Positions 10,363-21,922 of a DNA stretch of 64,000 nt are shown here, one piece after another (the stretch's first letter is position 1; each line of letters opens with the position of its first letter). Both the position numbers and the translations under genes were made by a program. Below the pieces are notes generated by a model. The model was not told where the DNA came from. It saw only the letters and a list, made by a program, of their open reading frames with translations, and did no database searches. The stretch comes from Tragulus kanchil (lineage: Eukaryota > Chordata > Mammalia > Artiodactyla > Tragulidae): contig JAIOJX010000027.1 of NCBI GenBank assembly GCA_022376925.1, positions 21,283,471 through 21,347,470 on the forward strand, given 5' to 3'.

Positions 10363-12399
10363 AGGGTGTGTGTGCCACTTGTGTCTGTGCACGGCTGTGT
10401 GTGTCGTAGCTGACAGACATCAGTAGGGATCCTTAGGAAGACACGATCAATGATGGCTGTCAGGGCTCAGCTTCTGATGAGCTTCCTAGTCCTAAAGCTA
10501 ATTGTCAGATTTAACGGGCATCTGGTCCTTTTCATAAATGTGTGTGAATTTCATGAGCCAAGCGATGTATTTTAGCAGAGAGTCAGAAACCCAGAGAATC
10601 ATGCATTTTGTGTCCTATCTGGCCCAATATCCTTTCTCAGCCAGACGACGGAGTTTTGAAAGGAAGGTGAAACAGAAGTAGGATGCGCCCACCTACCTAT
10701 CGGACCCCCACCTGCTTCAGAGCCAGGGGTTGTTTTCCACCCCATGACTGGGCTGATCCCCGTGTGGGCAGAGGACAGCCGGCTGGGCACGGAGACAGCA
10801 TTTCTCTCCCCGCGATGAGCACGGGGTGTGCCGAAGGAGAGCCGTCCTGCGGCCGGGGAGCGGGCGCGACACCTGCGCCGGCCGGGGTCAGACCGGAGCG
10901 TGTGTGTGGTCTCCAGGAGACGGCGTTCTTCATCACGAGGATCTTGGCAGGTTTCATGCCATGGTCACTGGGAAACAAGATTATACAGGTTTGCAGCTGG
11001 TTACCTCTGGCTTCCCACGGCCTTCAGACCGTGCTTGTGTAGCCAAGTAACTGCCGACGGAGAAAACATCTGTCCCCCTGCAGGAAAACAACGCAGCTTC
11101 CCTGTATTTACCCAGCATGCCCTTCCCGCAATGGCCAGGACGACTCAGCTCAAGGACAGTGCTGAGGAGCGAGGGTGTCGGTTAGGATGGGAGAGGTGAC
11201 CCTCCAGTAGCAAACAGCTCCAGACGCTTGGCCGCACCGACGTTCCCGTCTGTTTCTAATTCCTGCTCTGTGTCCTCTGGGTCTCCGCCCCTGCTGGTCA
11301 TCGCCCCTGCTCTGGGATCCCGGCTGCTGGAGGCGCCACCGGTGGGGACTTGGCCGATCACCCTGGCAGAGAACAAAGAGAATCAGCCATTACGTGCTCA
11401 GCCCAGAAGTGAGCCAACTCATTGGTCAGAAGAGGTCCCCTGGCTCCATCACAGGAGCCGGTCAGTGTATCTCAGCCATGTAGGGGGGCAGGGCAGCACC
11501 CAAAGATTAGACCAATGACTAGACTCAGGATTATTTACAATTAACATTATTATTATTATTATTATCACAAAGGTAATTAAAGCAGCTCAGACATCGTTGG
11601 TAAAAGCAACAAGGAGACAGTTTTGATTCTATTAAGGAAGAGACTTGTGAACTTCCAGAAACTTCTGTGGATGGTTTGGAATGGACTACCAGCCATGTGC
11701 AGAGGTGGCTCCGGCCATCGTGGGGAGGGCACTGAAGCCTTTGTGATCTCTTCCAAATGAATTAACTCAGTTTCCATCACTCACCCAGTCTGAAACAATC
11801 CTTGTCATGAGGGTTGGTCACTCAGATTCTTGTAGAAAGCAGCGGTCTGAAGGAAAAGCTAAAATTAGAAGATAGGGTGAGGTCGGTGGGGGCGGAGGCC
11901 ATGTGCACGTTCCTGCTGTGGACTCGGTCCCCTCTAAGTCAGTTCCCTCTGTATCACGGTGCTCGGTGCTGCTGAGACCTGGGTCAGGCTAAGCGCCCAG
12001 TCTGCGGTCACGTGAACTTGCAGGCAGCTGTACCTTCAGATGAGACCTCAGCCTGGCCAGCACCTCGACTGCAGTTTGTGAAAGACCTTGAAACAGAGGA
12101 GAGTCAGGAGCATCTGGCGCAAAGAGCTTTGACAGAGAGCAGTGACAGGAGCTGTGGCAAAGGAGTTGGTCAGACCACCTGCCAAGCCAGGCTGTGGCCG
12201 CCTCCTGCCGTCCCAAGCTGTCGCCCAGGCGGATCTGGAGCTGGTGGAGGTGCATGCCTGTCTCTTAGAGGCCAGCGACAGCTTCACTGCGGCCTACTCA
12301 CGGACGGTCAGTTGAGCCCTCTTCAAATACAACTCTGGTATTTTATAAAAGCAGCAAATGGTAGCTGTCCTTATTAAACAGCCCCTATGGCCCAGACTC
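10363..12399. other. Unique noncoding sequence
   Basis: About 2 kb without recognisable gene or repeat apart from a (TTA)n tract at 11544-11565. No long frame resembles a known protein. The 10860-10930 stretch is CpG-rich. Confidence 0.5.
11544..11565. repeat. (TTA)n microsatellite
   Basis: About seven TTA units in an AT-rich context. Confidence 0.85.
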
Positions 12400-12720
12400 A
12401 GTTCTTTTGCCAGCGTGACTCAATTTACGCTCATGATGCCTTTGAGAAGTAGGTGCCATTAACCTTATTTGAGAATTGTGTCTGTGCTCAGTTGCTTCCG
12501 TCATGTGGGACTCTGTGTGACCTTATGGACTGTCGCCCGCCTGGCTCCTCTGTCCATGGCCGTCTCCAGGCAAGAACACTGGAGTGGGTTGCCGTGCCCT
12601 CCTCTGGGGCATCTTCCAGACCCAGGAGTCAATTCATTGAAGACCGTGTAACTTGTAAGTGACAGAGCTGGGCTCAAACCCACATGGGCCCCAAGGCCAA
12701 TTCTCTTTCAGCTCTAATCC
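12400..12720 (+). mobile_element. MIR SINE split by a Bov-A insertion
   Basis: MIR pieces lie on both sides of 12478-12646: the left piece has 'gactcaatttacgctcatga' and a gap-like 'gagaagtaggtgccattaa'; the right piece has 'gacagagctgggctcaaacc'. The order fits one MIR interrupted later by the ruminant SINE. Confidence 0.7.
12478..12646 (-). mobile_element. Bov-A/Bov-tA SINE nested in MIR
   Basis: Reversed Bov-A body with 'gtgctcagttgcttccgtc', 'ctggctcctctgtccatgg' and 'aacactggagtgggttgcc' landmarks. The tRNA-like head is poorly preserved. Confidence 0.82.
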
Positions 12721-12959
12721 CCCCACCTTCCAGGCAAGATGAGGGGTTTTGAGAAAGCCCCCTTCTCAGCTGCCTCCCTTCCAGGTGTCCCAGACTTGGA
12801 AAACAGCTCCAAGCCCAGGAAAAGAGGGCTGTTCCCTCCACCACCGTGCCTCATCCCTTAGTCAAGATTCCACCCATGTCACCTCATCCTTGTTAAAAAG
12901 TGTGCTCTGGTCCATCAGCACCCTGATTGCGAAGCAGAACAAGAACACCATCTTTTGCT

Positions 12960-13260
12960 TAATTTAAAGATATTTACGCCACACTTTGAAATGTCAAACG
13001 TTTTCATTAAAATCCTCTCACACCCTGGGCTGACAAAGGGACGCCGAGATCTTTGGGAGATACTTTAATCTCAATCAATTAGGGAGAAAGTCGGCCTCGC
13101 AGTGTGGCAATAAAAGAACGCTTTAATTTCAGAGCTAATTAAATATCAACAATTGGGATGCGGCAACAGACACTTAACCTGCAGTAACCCATTATTTATT
13201 AGGAATATAATGCGCTGACTCTGGATATGATGTGAGTTGTGGTCGTTTTAATATCAGCTG
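12960..13260. promoter_or_regulatory. AT-rich, repeat-free island with homeodomain-like cores (candidate conserved element)
   Basis: This 300-bp stretch stands out from GC-rich neighbours. It carries several AATTA/TAATT cores (for example 'agagctaattaaatatcaac' near 13131) and no recognisable transposon. Enhancer function is inference only. Confidence 0.35.
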
Positions 13261-13870
13261 CCACCGTCTGGCAGCTCCCTTTGGTTTTGCTCCAGCACAA
13301 TCATCTCCCAGCCCCGCCGGGATCCCTCTGGCACCCGGATCCCCATGAGGCTGATTAAGCTGATGGGCACCAGGGTGCCTAGGTTCCGGGCAGCACCATC
13401 TGCGACCGAGGCAGGGCAGGACAGGCGTACAACAGCTAGCAGCTCGGTCCCATGCCCCCTGGGCCAAGGGGCCACATTGGAGCCAGGAGATGGACCAGGA
13501 AGGATGCTTTCAGCTGCAAGTAACAGGAAAGAAAAAGCCGACATGAATGACTCAACCTCAAAGGCGTTGAACAGAAAAGGTTTCTGAGCTCACATAAAGA
13601 GAAGGGAGTCCGCACAGGTGGGGCTGCAAAAGTGGACAGTTCCAAAGCTTGACAATAGTGTCGCACCCTCAGGCTCCCTCTTCGCTCCCTAGCCCGCTGG
13701 CCTCAGCAGGGGACTGATGTCAAGATGGCCTGCCTCGATCGCACAGCCTGGATAAGGTCTTGCAAAGAGGAAGATCCTTCCTCCTGTGCATCTTTCCCCT
13801 CTATTTCTTTTTTTAACAAAATAATCTGTTTAGTTCAGCCTAACTTTAGATTGACTGAAAACTGGCAAAG
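13261..13870. other. Unique noncoding sequence
   Basis: No gene, RNA or clear repeat recognised. Open frames here have no recognisable domain. Confidence 0.5.
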
Positions 13871-13876
13871 ATAGCA

Positions 13877-14056
13877 CGTGTGTGTGTGTGTTAGTCACTG
13901 TTGTGTCCAACTCTTCACAACCCCATGGACTGTGCCCACCAGGCTCCTCCGTCCATGGACTTCCCCAGGCAAGAACACTAGAGGGGTTGCCGTTTCCTCC
14001 TTCAGGGGATCTTTCCGACCCAGGATCTCCTACACGGCAGGCAAATTCTCTACTCT
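13877..14056 (-). mobile_element. Bov-tA SINE
   Basis: Reversed Bov-A body preceded by a short GT run: 'ccatggactgtgcccaccag', 'caggcaagaacactagaggg', then the head remnant. It supplies the first part of a 274-codon open frame that is not a gene. Confidence 0.87.
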
Positions 14057-14940
14057 TCTCTCTTCCAGAAAAGCCACTTCTATATCCTAAAATTAGACCA
14101 CCCATTAATCAAAAGTGGATTTGGCTGGAGCTTCGGTCCTTCTCTGAAAGGCGAGTTTCAGAGTCAGGGGCTTCTTTGCTCACCACTGTTTCCTACGAGC
14201 CCAGAGCAGCGCCGGGCACGTGGCCAGCACGCACGCGATACCTCCCGGACGCACGCAGCGCTAGCTCGTGTCGTGGCGGCGATGAGCAGGGTGCGTACCT
14301 CCTCAGCAGAAGCCATGCCCAGGATGAACTGGCCACTCACTCGGGACGCTGGGATTTTTCCGAGCTGAGTCCCCACGCCCCGTGCCTTTGGCCAGGCTGT
14401 GTGTTCAGGAGGACAGGTGGTCTCCCCCGGGGAGGTGTCTCAGCCCACAGTTCTCCAGATGGACTCGGGGCATTTCCTGGGTGCCAAGCTCCTCTGGTGC
14501 GATTACCTCCAGCGGGACACCCACGTGGACGGAGTGCCCTGCCCGTTGCCACAGCCCGGGAGTGGGGCTCTCCGTTGCCCGTCCTCGGTCTCACACAGCG
14601 CCTCCAGCTCCAGCTGAGCGTTGAGTGCGCAGCCAGGCTGGCCTGGGCAGGAAAGCCCAAGGCAAGAACCTATTCCGAGGACGATCCCCCGGGCCTAACA
14701 GTCTGAAAGGGAGGTAGGCAAGGGCGAAGGGAAACCCACAGGGCGGGGCTGGGGCCGTCTTGGCCAGGCTGGTCCCAGGCTTGCTGGGCCCACTTCCAGC
14801 TCCAAGGGTGGGTGTGGCAGAAGCTGAAATCTTGATTTGTCGCTCTGCTGCTGAGAAAGGCCCAGTTCTGGTACACAGGGTCGTTGCCGGACTGGTCATG
14901 AAGAACCTCACTTCCCTTGAGACCTCTGATCGCCCGGGTC
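14057..14940. other. Unique GC-rich noncoding sequence
   Basis: No repeat family recognised with confidence. CpG density is raised around 14200-14290. Long open frames reflect the base composition. Confidence 0.45.
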
Positions 14941-15098
14941 CCCTGACGGCTCAACGGTAAAGGATGTGCCCGCAAGGCGGGAGACCCGGGTGTGACCCCT
15001 GGGTGGGGAAGGCCCCCGGGAGGAGGGCGTGGCGGTCCACTGCAGTCCTCTTGCCTGGAGAAGCCCGTGGACAGAGGAGCCTGGTGGACTGTTTACCA
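14941..15098 (+). mobile_element. Bov-tA SINE, diverged
   Basis: Head remnant 'ctgacggctcaacggtaaag', B-box-like 'gggtgtgacccctgggtggg' and body 'gacagaggagcctggtggac'. The last part of the body is lost. Confidence 0.8.
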
Positions 15099-15124
15099 CC
15101 GAGCCACCTGGGAGACCAGCTGGC

Positions 15125-15215
15125 ATGGTTTACTAAGCCCTGAATTCCCCGAGACTCAGTTTCCTCCTCTCTAAAATAGGGCTAATGATGCCAAAATAGG
15201 GCCACTGGGGTTGAT
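15125..15215 (-). mobile_element. MIR SINE fragment
   Basis: 'gactcagtttcctcctctct' followed by 'aaaatagggctaatgatgcc' is the classic reversed MIR segment. Confidence 0.65.
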
Positions 15216-15522
15216 ACAGACAGAAGGACTGCAGGCCACAGAGTGGACGCTCTTGTTCAGTTTCACTTTGGTGTTCTGCAATGTCCCGCCCCCTGCTTTC
15301 GCCCCGGCCCAGAGCAGCCGCCCCTGCAGACTCCTGACAGGGTGCATGCAAACCTCGGACTGCCTGTGTTATTGTTTACCTCAGCGTGACCATTGTACGT
15401 CTCTGCTCCACGCAGAACAGTGGGGACGCCTCTCAGGCGCTCTGGCCTTTCCAATGAGGCAGGACTGTATTAGCTCCTGATTACAGCTCCCAGAACACAA
15501 TAGAGGCGCCCAGCCTGGAAGG
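15216..15522. other. Unique noncoding sequence
   Basis: No gene or repeat recognised; it leads directly into tandem duplication 5. Confidence 0.5.
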
Positions 15523-17798
15523 CGGCCCCTGCCTCTGCCTCAATCAGCTGCTTTGTGCTTGATTTCCTTCTCTGCGGCCCCATTTTCCTTTCTCTCTTTT
15601 ATTTTTCTCCTGCTCCCCCTCCTAATCTGCTTAACAACCTGCCTGGCTCCTGCCTGCCTCCCCCCACGCCCACCGCCTCTGAACATCTCTCCCAGCCCCT
15701 AATAGCCCCGCTGCTCGTCCTGCTTTTAATAAAAGCTGCTGACAGGGAAATCCGGGCTCCCTGATTTACTTCCTCATTAGAGAGGCGGGCAGATTCCTGG
15801 CCCCTCAGTGCTGGTAAGCTGGTGTCCCCCACCCTGGCTCTTCCCGTCGGGCCCCTCCCGGCTGCTGCAATCAGGTGAGAAAGCTCTGGGTCCCCGTGCA
15901 GGCCCGGGTCCCGCAGGGGGCTGGGAGGGGCCGTGGGCTTCTCTCCAGGGTAGTCCCCACTCTGCTTACGCTCCCGCCTCCCCAGACGTTCGGCATCCCA
16001 GCCCAGGAGCACCCGGCCAGCTGGGTGGACGAACAGAGGTGACTTTCCCACGGTCACCCAGGCTTGCGCCTCCTGTTCCGAGGGGCTGCTCTCTTCGTCC
16101 TGGGCAAGTGAGTGGATGCTGCTCACGGCCTGCCTTGGGCTTCAGAGGACTCTGCTTCCTGGCAGGGCTGTGAGGAGATGCTCTCTAGCTGGTGGGTTCC
16201 CCCAAGAAAAAGGAAAGAGGAAGCAGACTCCAGGAATCTGTCTCACCCCCTCCTGCCCACCCAGCAGAGGCCTGTGTCTGCCCGACAGGCCCCCATGTCA
16301 GTGTTTTCTGGGGCTTCGGCCGGGCCTTCCGCGGCTGGTGTCTGAACACGCTCACCTGCTGGTGCCCGAGCCTCCATCTCCCCATCTGGGCAGTGAGCAT
16401 CTTGTCTTCAACGTCCCCACCTGCACGTCCTGCCTGGCGCCCCGGCCCGGCGGAGGGCGCTCCTGCCCAGCCGCTGGTGAAGGGCGGGCAGCGAGCAGGG
16501 ACACCAGACACAGTTATTTTAAACGCCAGCTGCATTACCAGCCGTTTCCTCCCAGGCGATGGAAGATTTACTTGTTCTTTTGTTTGGGAAAACACCTTAA
16601 TGGGCCTTTCGGCCCCTGGGTACCTTTACGTGGGAGAAGATGGAGACAGAGAAACATTGACGGCCCCTGCCTCTGCCTCAATCAGCTGCTTTGTGCTTGA
16701 TTTCCTTCTCTGCGGCCCCATTTTCCTTTCTCTCTTTTATTTTTCTCCTGCTCCCCCTCCTAATCTGCTTAACAACCTGCCTGGCTCCTGCCTGCCTCCC
16801 CCCACGCCCACCGCCTCTGAACATCTCTCCCAGCCCCTAATAGCCCCGCTGCTCGTCCTGCTTTTAATAAAAGCTGCTGACAGGGAAATCCGGGCTCCCT
16901 GATTTACTTCCTCATTAGAGAGGCGGGCAGATTCCTGGCCCCTCAGTGCTGGTAAGCTGGTGTCCCCCACCCTGGCTCTTCCCGTCGGGCCCCTCCCGGC
17001 TGCTGCAATCAGGTGAGAAAGCTCTGGGTCCCCGTGCAGGCCCGGGTCCCGCAGGGGGCTGGGAGGGGCCGTGGGCTTCTCTCCAGGGTAGTCCCCACTC
17101 TGCTTACGCTCCCGCCTCCCCAGACGTTCGGCATCCCAGCCCAGGAGCACCCGGCCAGCTGGGTGGACGAACAGAGGTGACTTTCCACGGTCACCCAGGC
17201 TTGCGCCTCCTGTTCCGAGGGGCTGCTCTCTTCGTCCTGGGCAAGTGAGTGGATGCTGCTCACGGCCTGCCTTGGGCTTCAGAGGACTCTGCTTCCTGGC
17301 AGGGCTGTGAGGAGATGCTCTCTAGCTGGTGGGTTCCCCCAAGAAAAAGGAAAGAGGAAGCAGACTCCAGGAATCTGTCTCACCCCCTCCTGCCCACCCA
17401 GCAGAGGCCTGTGTCTGCCCGACAGGCCCCCATGTCAGTGTTTTCTGGGGCTTCGGCCGGGCCTTCCGCGGCTGGTGTCTGAACACGCTCACCTGCTGGT
17501 GCCCGAGCCTCCATCTCCCCATCTGGGCAGTGAGCATCTTGTCTTCAACGTCCCCACCTGCACGTCCTGCCTGGCGCCCCGGCCCGGCGGAGGGCGCTCC
17601 TGCCCAGCCGCTGGTGAAGGGCGGGCAGCGAGCAGGGACACCAGACACAGTTATTTTAAACGCCAGCTGCATTACCAGCCGTTTCCTCCCAGGCGATGGA
17701 AGATTTACTTGTTCTTTTGTTTGGGAAAACACCTTAATGGGCCTTTCGGCCCCTGGGTACCTTTACGTGGGAGAAGATGGAGACAGAGAAACATTGAC
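15523..17798. repeat. Direct tandem duplication 5 (15523-16660 / 16661-17798)
   Basis: The shift is 1,138 bp with an abrupt joint at 16660/16661. Interior copies are almost identical; one C is missing in the homopolymer near 17186. The contents are unique GC-rich sequence with short AT-rich islands. Confidence 0.94.
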
Positions 17799-18189
17799 TT
17801 GCTCTGTGTCGTAAAGTAAAGGAAGCTCCGGCTCCTTAAGCAGCCCAGGAATCCAGGAGAGGGGGGCTCCGGGAGGGAGCCCTCCTGGGAGGAAGGGGAA
17901 CGAGAGGGACCCTCGAAAGCAGGCTGGTTTCAACCTAAAAGCCTGTGTGCTGAGGCTGGACACAACCTTGAAGAAACACCTTAGACCACAAGCTCCCGCC
18001 GGGCCTGCGGAGCCACGGGAGAGGCTGACCAGGGGCCGAGCGTGCCGCATCACGGCAGCCTGCAGCTCAGGATGAAGTTGCTGCTCGAAATCCTGCCGTG
18101 GCCAGGGTTTCCGAAGCTATGCCGCCTGCGAACAGGACGTTTCTGGTTCCCCAGGCCATCTGGTAAAACGGGTCAGGGCTGCAGGCTTG

Positions 18190-18401
18190 GTTCTTCAGTA
18201 GCTAAGTCCTGTCTGACTGTTTGGACCCTAAGGACTGTGGCCCTCCGGGCTCCTCTGTCCGTGGGATTTCCCAGGCAGGAACACTGGAGTGGGTTGCCAT
18301 GTCCTCCCCAAAGGATCCTCCTGACCCAGGGATCAAGCCCACATCGCCTGGGTCTCCTCCACTGCCTGCAGATTCTTTATCCTGAGCCATCGGGGAAGCC
18401 C
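18190..18401 (-). mobile_element. Bov-tA SINE
   Basis: Reversed, near full length: body landmarks 'gggctcctctgtccgtggga' and 'aacactggagtgggttgcca', head 'ccatcggggaagccc' at the right end. Repeated at 19268-19479. Confidence 0.9.
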
Positions 18402-18816
18402 CTAAGGTGAGCCTGAGGAGGACAGAACTCGGGGAGCAGAGAGGAGTTAAAATACCTGGGCCAACCGGGAAAGGTCTGCGCGTTCCATGGAGAATTTGTC
18501 CCGGCCTCCGCCTGGGTTCCCCAGGTTCTCTCTCCTGCCTCCCCCACTCCTGTCTGGTGACTGCATGAAACCAGATGGTGCAGAAACTTCCCTTTTTTTC
18601 TTTTTATAAAAAAGAAACCTTTTCATGGGGGTGGCTCTGGGGCTACTCCCCACACAGGAGAGGGAGCAAGTTTGCCCCCAGCGCCCCTGGTTTCTTGGTC
18701 CCCCTGGTGCCGCCTCCTTGGGCCGCCGGCTCTGTCCCTGACCCTGACCACGAACGTGCTCCGCTCCCGACGGCCCACCTCCGGACTCCCCGGCCCCTCT
18801 GCCTTTATGGGCCTTT
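18402..18816. other. Unique noncoding sequence and degraded joint
   Basis: GC-rich sequence without gene. The terminal 50 bp are a corrupted version of sequence seen intact at about 19843-19880. Confidence 0.5.
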
Positions 18817-19267
18817 GGGCCTTTCGGCCCCTGGGTACCTTTACGTGGGAGAAGATGGAGACAGAGAAACATTGACTTGCTCTGTGTCGTAAAGTAAAGG
18901 AAGCTCCGGCTCCTTAAGCAGCCCAGGAATCCAGGAGAGGGGGGCTCCGGGAGGGAGCCCTCCTGGGAGGAAGGGGAACGAGAGGGACCCTCGAAAGCAG
19001 GCTGGTTTCAACCTAAAAGCCTGTGTGCTGAGGCTGGACACAACCTTGAAGAAACACCTTAGACCACAAGCTCCCGCCGGGCCTGCGGAGCCACGGGAGA
19101 GGCTGACCAGGGGCCGAGCGTGCCGCATCACGGCAGCCTGCAGCTCAGGATGAAGTTGCTGCTCGAAATCCTGCCGTGGCCAGGGTTTCCGAAGCTATGC
19201 CGCCTGCGAACAGGACGTTTCTGGTTCCCCAGGCCATCTGGTAAAACGGGTCAGGGCTGCAGGCTTG

Positions 19268-19479
19268 GTTCTTCAGTAGCTAAGTCCTGTCTGACTGTTT
19301 GGACCCTAAGGACTGTGGCCCTCCGGGCTCCTCTGTCCGTGGGATTTCCCAGGCAGGAACACTGGAGTGGGTTGCCATGTCCTCCCCAAAGGATCCTCCT
19401 GACCCAGGGATCAAGCCCACATCGCCTGGGTCTCCTCCACTGCCTGCAGATTCTTTATCCTGAGCCATCGGGGAAGCCC
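19268..19479 (-). mobile_element. Bov-tA SINE (duplicate copy)
   Basis: Same insertion as 18190-18401, duplicated in tandem duplication 6. Confidence 0.9.
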
Positions 19480-20330
19480 CTAAGGTGAGCCTGAGGAGGA
19501 CAGAACTCGGGGAGCAGAGAGGAGTTAAAATACCTGGGCCAACCGGGAAAGGTCTGCGCGTTCCATGGAGAATTTGTCCCGGCCTCCGCCTGGGTTCCCC
19601 AGGTTCTCTCTCCTGCCTCCCCCACTCCTGTCTGGTGACTGCATGAAACCAGATGGTGCAGAAACTTCCCTTTTTTTCTTTTTATAAAAAAGAAACCTTT
19701 TCATGGGGGTGGCTCTGGGGCTACTCCCCACACAGGAGAGGGAGCAAGTTTGCCCCCAGCGCCCCTGGTTTCTTGGTCCCCCTGGTGCCGCCTCCTTGGG
19801 CCGCCGGCTCTGTCCCTGACCCTGACCACGAACGTGCTCCGCTCGCCCTCCCCGACGGCCCACTCCGTGATCTGCGAGGACTCTGGGCCCAGGGGCAGAC
19901 CCTGGCCCTTCTGCTTGCAGGAAATACTGCCTCTCACCTCGCACTTGTCCTGCGCCTCATCACCACGGGGCGGAGACGGAGGTGGAGGCGGGCTCCCGGC
20001 CGTCTGTCACCGGCTTGTGCCAGAGGAGGCGGACAGGCTGGCACTGGGACGGCCCGAGGGAGGGCTGGGGCTGGAGAGACGGAGCCCTCGCGCCACAAGC
20101 GGCAAGTATTTATTAGGTGCTAACTGCGTGCACAGAAGGGCAGAGACCAGAACGAGCAGAGAAATGGTGCCATGCAGCCCAGAGGGCACCGGCGCCCCCT
20201 CCGAACTTGGAGCAGCGCAGCGATCCTTTCAGACGCTGGAGAACCGGACGTGCTCCACCGGCGGAAGCAGGTAGGTGTGGCTTTGGCGGGGAGAGGGGGC
20301 TTTGAAATCAGGTTTACAAAACTGATACAC

Positions 20331-20505
20331 GGGGATCTCTTGTCGGTTCGGTGGTTAAGAATCCACCTTCCCGTGCAGGTGACGCAGGTTTGATCCCTGG
20401 TTGGGAGCGAAAACCCATAGGCTGCAGGGCAATGAAAACGGCCTGCTGCAACTAAACCGATAACAAAATAAGTAAACAAATATTAAAAAACAAAAACAAA
20501 AACTG
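20331..20505 (+). mobile_element. CHR-type tRNA-Glu SINE
   Basis: Head with 'cggttcggtggttaagaatc' and 'caggtttgatccctggttgg', followed by an A-rich tail with AAATA units. A shorter body than Bov-tA and no BovB-derived part. Repeated at 21415-21590. Confidence 0.75.
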
Positions 20506-21414
20506 AGGTGTTCATGCACTCTGAACCAGCAGTCCACCTCTAGAAACAAATACTGAAAATTAAGTGCATGGAAAAGCTCCTGTGTGGCAGCCAAATGAAC
20601 AGGTGTGAGACCAGAGTATCATCAGGGTCTCTCATTTGCTTGTGAGAGGTTTTTTCGTTTGTTAACCTCCATCCCTGGCTGTAGGCACCATATGGAAAAT
20701 CCCCAAATATCCTCTACCTGCCACAAGCCCTTCTAAACACTCAGAAGGGAAAGTGTAAGCAACAGGCACTTAAAGATCTTCAGGGAGGGGTCTGTCCTGG
20801 CACCTATGAATCCAGCGCTGAACCAAGGATCCGAGATGCACGAGTGGCTAAGTCAACAGGCACTAGAAGTGCCGCCTCCTTGGGCCGCCGGCTCTGTCCC
20901 TGACCCTGACCACGAACGTGCTCCGCTCGCCCTCCCCGACGGCCCACTCCGTGATCTGCGAGGACTCTGGGCCCAGGGGCAGACCCTGGCCCTTCTGCTT
21001 GCAGGAAATACTGCCTCTCACCTCGCACTTGTCCTGCGCCTCATCACCACGGGGCGGAGACGGAGGTGGAGGCGGGCTCCCGGCCGTCTGTCACCGGCTT
21101 GTGCCAGAGGAGGCGGACAGGCTGGCACTGGGACGGCCCGAGGGAGGGCTGGGGCTGGAGAGACGGAGCCCTCGCGCCACAAGCGGCAAGTATTTATTAG
21201 GTGCTAACTGCGTGCACAGAAGGGCAGAGACCAGAACGAGCAGAGAAATGGTGCCATGCAGCCCAGAGGGCACCGGCGCCCCCTCCGAACTTGGAGCAGC
21301 GCAGCGATCCTTTCAGACGCTGGAGAACCGGACGTGCTCCACCGGCGGAAGCAGGTAGGTGTGGCTTTGGCGGGGAGAGGGGGCTTTGAAATCAGGTTTA
21401 CAAAACTGATACAC

Positions 21415-21590
21415 GGGGATCTCTTGTCGGTTCGGTGGTTAAGAATCCACCTTCCCGTGCAGGTGACGCAGGTTTGATCCCTGGTTGGGAGCGAAAAACC
21501 CATAGGCTGCAGGGCAATGAAAACGGCCTGCTGCAACTAAACCGATAACAAAATAAGTAAACAAATATTAAAAAACAAAAACAAAAACTG
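21415..21590 (+). mobile_element. CHR-type tRNA-Glu SINE (duplicate copy)
   Basis: Same element as 20331-20505, repeated by tandem duplication 7. Confidence 0.75.
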
Positions 21591-21922
21591 AGGTGTTCAT
21601 GCACTCTGAACCAGCAGTCCACCTCTAGAAACAAATACTGAAAATTAAGTGCATGGAAAAGCTCCTGTGTGGCAGCCAAATGAACAGGTGTGAGACCAGA
21701 GTATCATCAGGGTCTCTCATTTGCTTGTGAGAGGTTTTTTCGTTTGTTAACCTCCATCCCTGGCTGTAGGCACCATATGGAAAATCCCCAAATATCCTCT
21801 ACCTGCCACAAGCCCTTCTAAACACTCAGAAGGGAAAGTGTAAGCAACAGGCACTTAAAGATCTTCAGGGAGGGGTCTGTCCTGGCACCTATGAATCCAG
21901 CGCTGAACCAAGGATCCGAGAT

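Larger units (their letters stand above)
17739..19870. repeat. Direct tandem duplication 6 (17739-18816 / 18817-19870)
   Basis: The shift is 1,078 bp, overlapping the end of duplication 5. The last 50 bp of the upstream copy (about 18765-18816) are scrambled relative to the downstream copy. It contains a Bov-tA SINE in both copies. Confidence 0.93.

Noticed and set aside
13882..14706. 274-codon open frame on the plus strand
   Set aside because: Its first 50 or so codons are translated Bov-A SINE sequence and the rest is GC-rich unique DNA; no domain, no splice context and no family likeness.
16192..16902. 236-codon frame crossing 16660
   Set aside because: It spans the joint of duplication 5 and so depends on a probable assembly artefact; the equivalent downstream frame is shorter.
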